Below, piece after piece: positions 1-7,249 of a stretch of DNA of 18,454 nucleotides. Every line of letters starts with the position of its first letter. Positions within the stretch are counted from its first letter, which is position 1. Under the pieces are notes generated by a model, which was not told the DNA's origin, did no database searches, and worked only from the letters and a program-made list of their open reading frames with translations. This stretch comes from Ignavibacteria bacterium. Lineage in GTDB: Bacteria; Bacteroidota; Ignavibacteria; Tepidaquicellales; OLB5. The position numbers and the translations under genes are program-made. The stretch spans positions 1 through 18,454 of the forward strand of contig JAOADS010000017.1 in assembly GCA_026417195.1 (NCBI GenBank), given 5' to 3'.

Positions 1-20
1 CAGATGTGTATAAGAGACAG
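1..20. other. Tn5/Nextera mosaic-end adapter, left contig end
   Basis: Bases 2-20 read AGATGTGTATAAGAGACAG, the 19-bp Tn5 mosaic end used in Nextera libraries. It is synthetic sequence left on the contig, not genome. The ATG inside it gives a false N-terminus (MCIRDR) to any plus-strand ORF read from position 4. Confidence 0.97.
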
Positions 21-1530
21 GTGTAGGGTGTTTCCCGTTCCAGCGTTTTATATATTCCTGAAGTGCTTTTTTAAACTGATCCTCTCCGAGAAACTCACGC
101 ATTATGTTATAAGCAACACATGGTCTGAAGTAAGCATGATTTCCATACATTTCGCCCATACGAACGTTGGAAGAAAACATCATGGGAACCTCATCAAACT
201 GACCAGAATAATTAAGGTATCTCATTACATTCCTTGCCCTGAAATCAATTGACTTATCAATCTCATACTGTATATACTCACTTAACATTTGTGTCATACC
301 TTCATCCATCCAGGCATATTTCCTCTCATTTATTCCCATATAGAAAGGAAAATATGTATGCACCACTTCATGAACTGTCACGTAAACCATCCAGATACGT
401 TCATAATTTGAACTCTGATTTACCATCATAGGAGTTTCCATGCCACCGCCGCCGTTGAAAACTGTTATTTTCGGATAGGGAAAAGGTACTCCGGGCAGTT
501 CATGTGAGAGAAGCTTCACTGTCTTTGCTGCAACTGCACACACTTCATAGAAATCAAGTGATGCGGGATTATATGCTGAATTTACAAATACTCTCCTGTT
601 TTTATCAACCTGAACCGATGTACCGTCCCATAGGTAATATTTAGCAGCACCAAATGAGAAATCAGGAACATAGCTTGCAATAAACCGCCACGTCTGATAT
701 CCACCGGTACTCCTGAAAGGAGATTTAGGAAAGTCATAATCTTCCTTTTTTATTATGTTCAGAACCTCATCGCTCTGCTGAGCCTCAACGTAACGTTTGT
801 AAATTGCATCATTCATTACCTCCGGGGCATTCATCAGGTTACCGGTTGCCCAGACTCCGTAACCTTCAGGTACTTTTATCCTTACATCATAGTCATTGAA
901 GTCATTATAAAACTCTGCCTGCCCGGTATACTCAATTATATCCCAGCCATCTATATCATCATAAACTGCTATCTGAGGATACCAGTAAGCTATAAAGAAA
1001 GTAGTAGAGTCATACCTGCCCATCCTTATTTTCCTCTCTGAGGGAATTTCAAAATTCCACGAAACATTTATAACTGCCTGTTTCCCCGGTTTGATATTAA
1101 GTCCCTTCACAACCATATTTGTTCCTGTAATTTCAACAGACGTGTCAGATGAAATATTATAGTAAATATTATTTATGACAAGGGAATTGATCTCTATCCC
1201 TTCTGTAAATTCCTCATTCCTGAAAGGGAAGTCTTTAGGTGTGCTTGATTTAAAAAAATTCTGATAGAGCCTGAATACAATTCTGTCAAGTACATCAGGT
1301 GAATTATTGTAGTATATTATAACTGCTGATCCGTAAAGTTTCCCGCTAAGAGGATCAAGTTCAGCTGTAATTTTATAATCAGCCTTGTTCTGCCAGTAGT
1401 TAGGTCCGGGCTTGCCGTCTGGAGATCTCGTACCTTCCTCATATGCTGCAAGATATTCAAGTGGAATGTAAAGAGGCTGTGAAATAAGAAATGAATCAGC
1501 AATAATCAGAAACAACAGGAGACTTTTCAT
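21..1530 (-). CDS. Secreted M1-family zinc metallopeptidase, C-terminal part missing
   Basis: The minus strand is open from ATG 1530-1528 to the adapter junction at position 21, giving 503 codons without a stop, so the C-terminus is lost at the contig end. The N-terminus (MKSLLLFLIIADSFLIS) is a plausible Sec signal peptide, so the enzyme should act outside the cytoplasm. The M1 zinc signature HEXXH-X18-E is exact: H387, E388, H391 and E410, with HEVVH and then WMDE. About 25 residues upstream, GGGGMETP (360-367) is a variant of the GAMEN exopeptidase motif, with E365 expected to hold the substrate amino group. Y467 lies where the M1 transition-state tyrosine is expected. Family knowledge then gives zinc-dependent removal of N-terminal residues from peptides. 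The gene is divergent from the GH5-like gene, with 87 bp between them. The exact substrate cannot be read from the sequence. Confidence 0.88.
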
Positions 1531-1617
1531 TCTAACGATTATAAACAATGACTTACTTATAATAAAGGGATTATTTTAGTTAACGGAATATTGCATAAAA
1601 AGAATTAACTTATACAA

Positions 1618-2709
1618 ATGAGCAGTTTTGTAAAAGGGATACGGGGAAAAATCTTTAAAGACGGAAAAGAATTCAGATTTATCGGTGCAAACGTCTATGA
1701 ACTCGCAAACGTTGACAGCATCATTACGGAAAAGATTATAGAAGACTCATATAACTGTGGTTTCAGCGTTCTGCGTTTCTGGCTGTTTGAAAACAAAAGC
1801 CTTGAGCTACAGATAAAAAAATTAAATGAGATATGTGATTATGCAGGCAGAAAAGATATTAAGCTGATAGTATCAATGGCTGATAAATGGGGATATCTGC
1901 AGAACTACTCTATAGATGAGAATTGGTATAGGGAAGGATATAAAGAAAATTACATTAGTTATGTTAAAACCCTTTGCAGTGAATTCAGAGAGAGAAATGA
2001 AATTATGATCTGGGAGTTAATAAATGAACCTGAGACAGACTCATTTAATACAATTTATGAGTTCACTAAAGCTGTATCGGAAGAAATTAAATCTGTTAAT
2101 GAAAACCATCTGCTTTCACTTGGTACTGTTGGCGGAATTGGAGATAAGTTCGGAGGCTACCTGTCTGTTTTCAGGAAAAAAAATTTCCGTGAGCTTTATT
2201 CAATACCCGCGATTGATGTTATTTCAATTCATGATTACAGTTATGACTCAAGCATTCTTGAAAGACTAGACGTTTTATTCCGCTTTAAGGGAAACCAGAA
2301 AACAGCTGCTGTATTTGAAAGGGCAGATGAGCTGGTAGATATAATTTTCGACAAATTTGACAATTCAAGGCTTAGCAAAGGTAAATTAACATATATACCT
2401 CTCACACTAAGATGGCTATGGGATAAATTAAATGAACATGATATTAATTTCTCTGCTGAGATCAGGAAACCACTGTATGTCGGCGAAGTTGGCTTCAAGT
2501 CAATTAAAGGAAGAGACAGGAAGAAACTCATAGAACTGGATACTGAAAGGAAATTCTCAGTTGGCGTATCGGGATACATACTTTGGTCATTTGAAGCACA
2601 GGGCTGGTCCAAAGACGGTCACGGATACGGATTTGGTCCCGATGACGGTTTTTGTGAAGTAGTAAAGAAATGGAATTCAAAATTTCAAAATTATAAGCAT
2701 GAGAAATAA
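1618..2709 (+). CDS. GH5-like (clan GH-A) glycoside hydrolase, no signal peptide
   Basis: This 363-residue protein reads as a TIM-barrel glycosidase of the GH5/mannanase-like type. Visible features are the N-terminal strand FIGANVYEL (21-29), the acid/base segment IWELINEPE with E137 as proton donor, an ISIHDYSY strand (203-209, with H205), the nucleophile segment YVGEVG with E290, and LWSF (322-325) supplying the conserved tryptophan of the last strand. The family would hydrolyse beta-1,4 linkages such as mannan or glucan; the substrate is not determinable here. No signal peptide or membrane segment is present, so it is probably cytoplasmic and works on imported oligosaccharides. The ATG at 1618 has no Shine-Dalgarno sequence. 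Its last 11 nt overlap the start of the RidA-family gene, which suggests coupled translation. Confidence 0.8.
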   Translation: MSSFVKGIRGKIFKDGKEFRFIGANVYELANVDSIITEKIIEDSYNCGFSVLRFWLFENKSLELQIKKLNEICDYAGRKDIKLIVSMADKWGYLQNYSIDENWYREGYKENYISYVKTLCSEFRERNEIMIWELINEPETDSFNTIYEFTKAVSEEIKSVNENHLLSLGTVGGIGDKFGGYLSVFRKKNFRELYSIPAIDVISIHDYSYDSSILERLDVLFRFKGNQKTAAVFERADELVDIIFDKFDNSRLSKGKLTYIPLTLRWLWDKLNEHDINFSAEIRKPLYVGEVGFKSIKGRDRKKLIELDTERKFSVGVSGYILWSFEAQGWSKDGHGYGFGPDDGFCEVVKKWNSKFQNYKHEK

Positions 2710-3088
2710 AATTCAGAAATTCTCAAGCGGTGCCAAGTGGGAATCTATAGTATGTTATTCAAGAGTTATCAAAGCTGGAAGCAGAGTAATAGTTACAGGA
2801 ACGACCGCAACTGACGAAAACTCTGAAGTTGTGGGTAAGGGAAACGCCTATGAACAGACAAGATTTATATTTAAAAAAATAGAAAAATATCTGAAAACAG
2901 CCGGAGCTGAACTTGAAAACGTCATCATCAACAGAATATACATCACAGATATTTCAAAGTGGCAAGAAGTTGCAAAAGCACACGCTGAAATATTTTCTGA
3001 AATCAAGCCATGCACTACTATGGTAGAGGTGAAGGGACTGGTTCATCCGGATATGATTGTGGAAATTGAAACGGAAGCTTTTGTTTAA
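2699..3088 (+). CDS. RidA/YjgF/UK114-family protein lacking the deaminase arginine
   Basis: This 129-residue protein has the length and layout of RidA-family trimers: VIVTGTTATDE (30-40) near the N-terminus, the long helix with EQTRFIFKKIEKYLKTAGAE (52-71), VIINRIYITD (75-84), and the C-terminal strand pair MVEVKG...IVEIETEAFV. Archetypal RidA hydrolyses reactive 2-aminoacrylate-type enamines and imines, using an arginine in the segment P-x-R-S-x-V-E-V. Here the segment is P104-C-T-T-M-V-E-V, with threonine (T106) at the arginine position. It therefore resembles the Rid subgroups without the archetypal deaminase residue, and its ligand is unknown. The gene starts inside the GH5-like gene (11-nt overlap), so the two are probably co-translated. 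Confidence 0.87.
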   Translation: MRNKIQKFSSGAKWESIVCYSRVIKAGSRVIVTGTTATDENSEVVGKGNAYEQTRFIFKKIEKYLKTAGAELENVIINRIYITDISKWQEVAKAHAEIFSEIKPCTTMVEVKGLVHPDMIVEIETEAFV

Positions 3089-3139
3089 CTCGGCTAATTT
3101 TGTCTGTATTTTAAAATTCCCTAAACCGTGAATTAACCT

Positions 3140-3400
3140 TTGGCAAAATACTTTTTCAGATTGCTTGAAAATTTACAACATTCCCTTGAAGCTTTCAGAG
3201 CGTTTCTAAATCACACACAGGAAATGACACAAAAAGTAAAAAAAGATTATCTGGATTTTATCAGATACATGACTCCACTTGTCAAAGCAAGTTCGTTGGG
3301 ACACAATCTCAAAGAAGAAATTTATATGAAAGCTGTTAAATCAAACAGCTTTGCTTCAAAACCTTGGCTGATCGGGAAAATGGAAGAAGCACTAAGGTAG
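3140..3400 (+). CDS. Small hypothetical protein, helical
   Basis: An 86-residue frame opens at a TTG (3140) immediately after an in-frame stop (3134-3136). The first ATG is only at residue 29, so the true start is uncertain. The product looks soluble and helical, with many Lys and Glu; the segment HTQEMTQKVKKDYLDFIRYM is amphipathic. There is no signal peptide or recognisable motif. It sits 51 nt after the RidA-family gene and 120 nt before the CBS protein on the same strand. I do not recognise a family, and it could be a chance frame, although its composition resembles real protein. Confidence 0.42.
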   Translation: MAKYFFRLLENLQHSLEAFRAFLNHTQEMTQKVKKDYLDFIRYMTPLVKASSLGHNLKEEIYMKAVKSNSFASKPWLIGKMEEALR

Positions 3401-3506
3401 TTTTTTTAAAACTGGAAAATGCTTACCTGAAATCTGATAATTTAGTTTTAACATATTGATTTAAGATAATAAATTGATTATTTTAAATTATTCAAAAACA
3501 CATCAG

Positions 3507-3513
3507 AAAGGAG
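3507..3513 (+). promoter_or_regulatory. Shine-Dalgarno site of the CBS-domain gene
   Basis: AAAGGAG ends 7 nt before ATG 3521. It is one of the few strong ribosome binding sites in a window where many genes lack one, so it fixes this start and suggests efficient translation. Confidence 0.7.
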
Positions 3514-3520
3514 TCGGATC

Positions 3521-3952
3521 ATGAAATCACTTCGTGACATCTGCTCTTCAAAGCCCACATTTGTGGCAAAATGCGGACAGACAGTTTATGATGTAATTTG
3601 CGAAATGGCTAAAAACAACATTGGAGCTCTTCCTGTTATAGATGAAGACGGGAAACTAAAGGGAATATTTACTGAAAGAGATGTTTTGATCAGATGTGTT
3701 GCAAAAAGAATAAATATTGATAAAGTTAAAATTGAAGAGGTAATGACTAAAGGTGTGATAATTATGGAAGCCCATGACAGCTATGAAGAATGCCTTAAGA
3801 TTATGAAACAGGAAGGAATCAGACATATGCCGGTCAGAGATGGTGATAAGTTAATTGGTATAGTTTCAATGCGTGACCTAATGGCTGAAGATGTTGAAGA
3901 AAAGAAACAGGAAATAGAAAATCTTAACAGCTACATATATTATTATAAATAA
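3521..3952 (+). CDS. Tandem CBS-domain protein
   Basis: The 143-residue protein consists of one pair of CBS motifs (a Bateman module) and little else. CBS1 spans about residues 10-62, with GALPVIDEDGKLKGIFTERD, and CBS2 about 74-124, with MPVRDGDKLIGIVSMRDL. The short C-terminal tail is helical and ends in SYIYYYK. Stand-alone CBS pairs usually bind adenosine nucleotides (AMP, ATP, NAD or S-adenosylmethionine) and regulate a partner protein; neither ligand nor partner can be read here. The T/S-x-x-D ends of each motif (TERD, SMRD) are the usual ribose-phosphate contacts. It lies between the small unknown ORF and the ATPase gene, with gaps over 80 nt, so it is probably a separate cistron. Confidence 0.9.
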   Translation: MKSLRDICSSKPTFVAKCGQTVYDVICEMAKNNIGALPVIDEDGKLKGIFTERDVLIRCVAKRINIDKVKIEEVMTKGVIIMEAHDSYEECLKIMKQEGIRHMPVRDGDKLIGIVSMRDLMAEDVEEKKQEIENLNSYIYYYK

Positions 3953-4034
3953 AACCCCTTATTCTGAAAGAAAATTAATAGGATTTTTTATCAGTAAGAT
4001 CGGGTTATTGATTAAAACTACCTGAAGGTCTTAA

Positions 4035-5576
4035 ATGTCAGATTCTTACTTAAATTTTCCCCGGACTTTCGGAGAGCTAAAAAAGTCCGGCTATAAAATA
4101 AAAACCGTAAAAGATGAAATCAGGGATAACCTGATACTGAAGCTCAGAAATAAAGAGCAGATTTTCCGAGGGATAATAGGATACGATAAAACTGTAATTC
4201 CAGCCATCGCCAATGCCTTACTCGCAAAACATGATCTCATCCTTCTTGGTTTAAGAGGACAGGCAAAAACGAAGATTGCAAGAATGCTTGTCAGTTTACT
4301 TGATGAGTATATACCTGTTGTAAAAGGATCTGAAATAAATGACAATCCGTTTGCACCTGTATCTAAATTCGCCCTGGATGTTATAAGAGAAAAAGGAGAT
4401 GATACTGAAATAGAATGGATTGAAAGAGAAAGAAGGTTTGCTGAAAAACTAGCTACACCAGACGTTACAATAGCAGATTTAATAGGAGATATTGATCCCA
4501 TAAAAGCTGCTACGCAACGCTTACATTATTCACATGAAGGTGTAATTCATTTCGGAATTATTCCCAGAACAAACAGAGGCATCTTTGTAATAAATGAACT
4601 GCCTGACCTACAGCCCAGAATACAGGTAGGTCTTCTTAACATAATGCAGGAAAAAGATATTCAGATTAGAGGTTTCAATATCCGCTTCCCGCTGGATATA
4701 CTGATGGTATTTACAGCTAACCCGGAAGACTATACTAACAGAGGTAATATCATAACTCCGCTGAAGGACAGAATAGATTCACAAATACTTACCCATTACC
4801 CGATTACTATAGAAGATGGGATCAAAATCACTGAATCTGAGAGCTGGGTTTCAAGAAACTCCGGACGCAGGGTTATGATACCATATTTTTTCAAAGAAAT
4901 AATAGAAACAGTAGCATTTCTGGCAAGACAGAGTGAATTCGTTGAACAGAAATCCGGAGTAAGTGCAAGGATGTCTATTTCTGCAATGGAAAACCTGGTC
5001 AGCAACTCAGAAAGGAGAGCTATTATAAACAATGAGGAAATCATTTATCCGAGAATTTCCGATCTGAATGCCATACTTCCTGCGATGACTGGAAAAATGG
5101 AACTTGTGTTTGAAGGGGAACAGGAGGGAAACGTAAAGGTAAGCAAGGCGCTTATAGGCAAAAGTGTAAGGGAAGTATTTAAAAAATATTTCCCTGATCC
5201 GCTTGAAAAAAAGAAAATAAAAAGATCAGCTCAGACTGAGGACATTACCACCAACAACGTTTATGATGAAGTCATAAAATGGTTTGAAGACGGAAATATA
5301 CTAGAACTTGATGATGAAATCAGTTTCATTGAGTATTTCAACAGATTGAAAAAAGTAAAAGGTCTCGCGGCTCTTGTAAGTAAATACATAAAATGTGAGG
5401 ATGATTATGAAAAAGCTACTATGATGGAATTTGTCCTTGAAGGGCTTCATAACTATTCCAAAATTGCCAAAGAAGAAACAGAAGGAATCACATCATATAA
5501 AGATATGGTTGGAGTTATGCTTTTCGGTAAAAACAAAGGATTAAGTTATGATTACGAATCTGAAGACTGGAGTTAA
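4035..5576 (+). CDS. MoxR/magnesium-chelatase-I-like AAA+ ATPase
   Basis: A 513-residue AAA+ protein. The Walker A motif GLRGQAKT lies at 72-79, with K78 and T79. The Walker B strand IFVINE (183-188) has Asn in place of the first acidic residue and keeps E188. The sensor-1 segment is FTANPEDYTNRG, with N229. The sensor-2-like segment SGVSARMSI (308-316, R312) is typical of the MoxR/ChlI branch. An insertion rich in charged residues (about 115-150) and the GDIDP motif (151-155) sit between Walker A and Walker B, as in ChlI-like proteins. Genomes often annotate this type as magnesium chelatase, but there are no chlorophyll or cobalamin chelation genes here, so a metal-chelatase role is unlikely. 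MoxR-type ATPases act as chaperones that usually pair with a VWA-domain protein, and none is encoded nearby. The stop is 18 nt before clpS, so this gene probably leads a clpS-aat transcript. Confidence 0.88.
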   Translation: MSDSYLNFPRTFGELKKSGYKIKTVKDEIRDNLILKLRNKEQIFRGIIGYDKTVIPAIANALLAKHDLILLGLRGQAKTKIARMLVSLLDEYIPVVKGSEINDNPFAPVSKFALDVIREKGDDTEIEWIERERRFAEKLATPDVTIADLIGDIDPIKAATQRLHYSHEGVIHFGIIPRTNRGIFVINELPDLQPRIQVGLLNIMQEKDIQIRGFNIRFPLDILMVFTANPEDYTNRGNIITPLKDRIDSQILTHYPITIEDGIKITESESWVSRNSGRRVMIPYFFKEIIETVAFLARQSEFVEQKSGVSARMSISAMENLVSNSERRAIINNEEIIYPRISDLNAILPAMTGKMELVFEGEQEGNVKVSKALIGKSVREVFKKYFPDPLEKKKIKRSAQTEDITTNNVYDEVIKWFEDGNILELDDEISFIEYFNRLKKVKGLAALVSKYIKCEDDYEKATMMEFVLEGLHNYSKIAKEETEGITSYKDMVGVMLFGKNKGLSYDYESEDWS

Positions 5577-5594
5577 CTCATTCAGATTTAACAG

Positions 5595-5873
5595 ATGCAG
5601 ACTGAAGAATTAATAAAACCCGTTGATACAGATACCTCATCAGAAGGTTTTACCCTTATACTTTTTAATGATTCCTATCATGAATTCGATGAAGTGGTGG
5701 TTCAGGTCATCAAAGCAACCGGCTACCCATATGACAAAGCAGAATCTATAACAATGGAAGCCCATACAAAGGGTAGAGCTGCTGTAATATCCGGTGCCCT
5801 TGATATCTGCTTAAGCGCTCAGGCAATACTTGAAGAAATTAATCTACGTACCTCCATAGAAGTAAGTGCCTGA
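5595..5873 (+). CDS. clpS: ClpS, N-degron adaptor of the Clp protease
   Basis: A 92-residue protein with a disordered N-terminal arm (about 1-17) and then a ClpS core. LILFNDSYHEFDEVV (21-35) matches the strand and loop that hold the substrate amino terminus; N25 and D26 correspond to E. coli N34 and D35. EAHTKGRA (55-62) contains H57, equivalent to H66 of E. coli. Next to D26 there is a serine where E. coli has a second aspartate. ClpS binds proteins with N-terminal Leu, Phe, Trp or Tyr and passes them to the Clp ATPase for degradation in the cytoplasm. The aat gene follows after 2 nt, which strongly supports the assignment because Aat creates these N-termini. No Shine-Dalgarno sequence is visible. 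Confidence 0.88.
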   Translation: MQTEELIKPVDTDTSSEGFTLILFNDSYHEFDEVVVQVIKATGYPYDKAESITMEAHTKGRAAVISGALDICLSAQAILEEINLRTSIEVSA

Positions 5874-5875
5874 TA

Positions 5876-6478
5876 ATGACACCCTCGGGATACCGTTACA
5901 ATTCACTTCATTGGAAAGAAGTTTTATATGGCTATACCCAGGGTATTTTCCCAATGGGTAACGGAGAGAAATCTATTTCATGGTATGAAGCATCACCAAG
6001 AGCCGTAATAGAACTATCCGAGCCTCTGAAAATTTCCCGATCACTGAAACAGGTAATCAAAAAAAACATATTCACTATAAAAACCGATACTGCATTTGAA
6101 GAAGTGATACGTAGATGCGCTTCAAGAAGTAACACGTGGATAAATAAGCTCATAATTGATGCATATAACGATCTCTTTGAACTCGGGCTGGCTCATTCTG
6201 TTGAAGCCTGGAAAGATGAGAAATTAGCTGGAGGTCTATACGGAGTTGCTTTCAGAGGTGCATTCTTTGGTGAATCTATGTTCTATTCAGAAAGTAATGC
6301 ATCTAAAGTATGCGTAGTCAAACTGTATGAGATACTGAAAAAAAATAATTTCAGACTTCTTGACATACAAACAATGACGCCTCATTTCATGAAGTTCGGT
6401 GCTGTAAACATTACTAAGGAAAAATATCATCAAAAGTTAAAAAAAGCTTTGGCTGTTGAATGTAGGTTTGAGCCGTAA
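5876..6478 (+). CDS. aat: Leucyl/phenylalanyl-tRNA--protein transferase
   Basis: The 200-residue protein carries the standard Aat series: YGYTQGIFPM (18-27), ISWYEASPRAVI (34-45), NTWINKLIIDAY (86-97), AHSVEAW (106-112), GGLYGVAFRGAFFGESMF (119-136, E133), NASK (141-144), and LLDIQTMTPHFMKFGA (161-176, Q165). E133 and Q165 correspond to the conserved Glu and Gln of the E. coli active site. The enzyme moves Leu or Phe from aminoacyl-tRNA to proteins with N-terminal Lys or Arg, producing destabilising N-termini that ClpS recognises. It lacks about 30 residues compared with the E. coli protein, mostly at the N-terminus, but all active-site blocks are present. It begins 2 nt after clpS, so the two are co-transcribed, and a hairpin terminator follows the stop. 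Confidence 0.96.
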   Translation: MTPSGYRYNSLHWKEVLYGYTQGIFPMGNGEKSISWYEASPRAVIELSEPLKISRSLKQVIKKNIFTIKTDTAFEEVIRRCASRSNTWINKLIIDAYNDLFELGLAHSVEAWKDEKLAGGLYGVAFRGAFFGESMFYSESNASKVCVVKLYEILKKNNFRLLDIQTMTPHFMKFGAVNITKEKYHQKLKKALAVECRFEP

Positions 6479-6482
6479 AATA

Positions 6483-6514
6483 AAGAACAGAGGTTTTTTT
6501 ATACCTCTGTTCTT
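6483..6514. terminator. Perfect 12-bp hairpin between convergent aat and globin genes
   Basis: AAGAACAGAGGT (6483-6494) pairs perfectly with ACCTCTGTTCTT (6503-6514) across an 8-nt T-rich loop. It lies 5 nt after the aat stop and 75 nt beyond the globin stop on the other strand. The T run after the stem is poor on the plus strand (GCTTT) and somewhat better on the minus strand (TATTTTA). It probably works in both directions. Confidence 0.75.
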
Positions 6515-6588
6515 GCTTTAACTCCGGATTAAAAACATCCGGTATAAGAGGAGGAGCAACAAAAATATTTTTAATATGAAAGAAAAAA

Positions 6589-7086
6589 TTAAGGACAACC
6601 TGTCCCGTTACCGTTATCTACAATATCCCTGCATAGAGGACCAAGTATTGCAAGCAGTTCATTCTTTTCCTGCTGCGGTACACCTAATGAATTCAACGCT
6701 GCAACCAGATCTTCAACAAGAGCATTAAAGTGATTAATTGTAATGTTCATACCCTGATGAGCAGTCCTCATATCTTTTCCAAGATACAGACACGGGCCAC
6801 CTGTAACCATACATATCTGCTGGACCAGATTTTGTCTCAATAATCTATATCTTACTCCAGTAGTATCTGCTAAAACAGCAGCAAAAAAGAAGTTAATGCG
6901 GTTGTCCATTGCAACATTATTTATAAAAACTGCAACAACTGTATCTATGGCATTTACACCTCCTAGTCGTGTATAAAGTGACCGTGTACTGGGATTATTA
7001 GGGTTTGTTGTGCTATCACTGCATCCTGTGAGATACAATACGCTTAGAAATATAAGAACGAGTATTGATTTAGTGAATTTATTCAT
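6589..7086 (-). CDS. Lipoprotein-anchored group I truncated haemoglobin
   Basis: A 165-residue protein. Residues 1-22 are a lipoprotein signal peptide: MNKF, a hydrophobic stretch, then the lipobox LTGC with C22 as the acylated residue. After a short Ser/Thr/Asn/Pro linker, residues 36-157 follow the group I truncated globin pattern: SLYTRLGGVNAIDTVV, then NRINFFF, GGPCLYLG, and MRTAHQGMNITINHFNALVEDL, with H110 as the proximal haem ligand, ending in LGPLCRDIV. The B10 position, usually Tyr in the motif F-Y-x-x-V, reads F54-I55-N-N-V, so the usual distal oxygen-binding tyrosine is absent. Four cysteines besides C22 (C92, C99, C152, C164) could form disulfides, which fits an extracytoplasmic place. 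Truncated globins bind O2, NO or CO, or transfer electrons; the role here is unknown. A strong GAGAGGAG ribosome site precedes ATG 7086. Confidence 0.85.
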   Translation of the reverse strand: MNKFTKSILVLIFLSVLYLTGCSDSTTNPNNPSTRSLYTRLGGVNAIDTVVAVFINNVAMDNRINFFFAAVLADTTGVRYRLLRQNLVQQICMVTGGPCLYLGKDMRTAHQGMNITINHFNALVEDLVAALNSLGVPQQEKNELLAILGPLCRDIVDNGNGTGCP

Positions 7087-7135
7087 AGTATTCTCCTCTC
7101 ATAATTAATCCGGGAATAAATTCATTAATAACCAT
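7079..7135 (-). CDS. Possible 18-residue leader peptide before the globin gene
   Basis: ATG 7135 follows an AAAGGAG-like site about 12 nt upstream and encodes MVINEFIPGLIMRGEYYE. Its stop overlaps the globin start (ATGAATAA). This could couple translation to the globin, but such a short frame can easily arise by chance, and the purine-rich site inside it also serves as the globin ribosome binding site. Confidence 0.2.
   Translation of the reverse strand: MVINEFIPGLIMRGEYYE
7092..7099 (-). promoter_or_regulatory. Shine-Dalgarno site of the globin gene
   Basis: Read on the minus strand, AGAGGAGA lies 5 nt before ATG 7086. It supports this start for the globin lipoprotein. Confidence 0.7.
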
Positions 7136-7249
7136 AATAAAATTTCTCTCCTTTCTGTTATTAATAGGTTTATAAGATTATACGTAAAAGTGTATAGGGT
7201 TGGATTTAGATACAGAATGAAATAAAGAAATAGGGAAATTTATATTTAT

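Noticed and set aside
4..252. Plus-strand ORF beginning MCIRDR
   Set aside because: Its start is in the adapter, and it lies antisense to the M1 peptidase, which has a full zinc motif.
4091..4501. Minus-strand ORF within the AAA+ ATPase gene
   Set aside because: It is a shadow frame; the plus strand carries Walker A, Walker B and sensor motifs across this region.
7087..7249. Non-coding RNA or riboswitch upstream of the globin gene
   Set aside because: No convincing stem-loop series or known aptamer pattern could be drawn; the stretch is simply AT-rich with a ribosome site.
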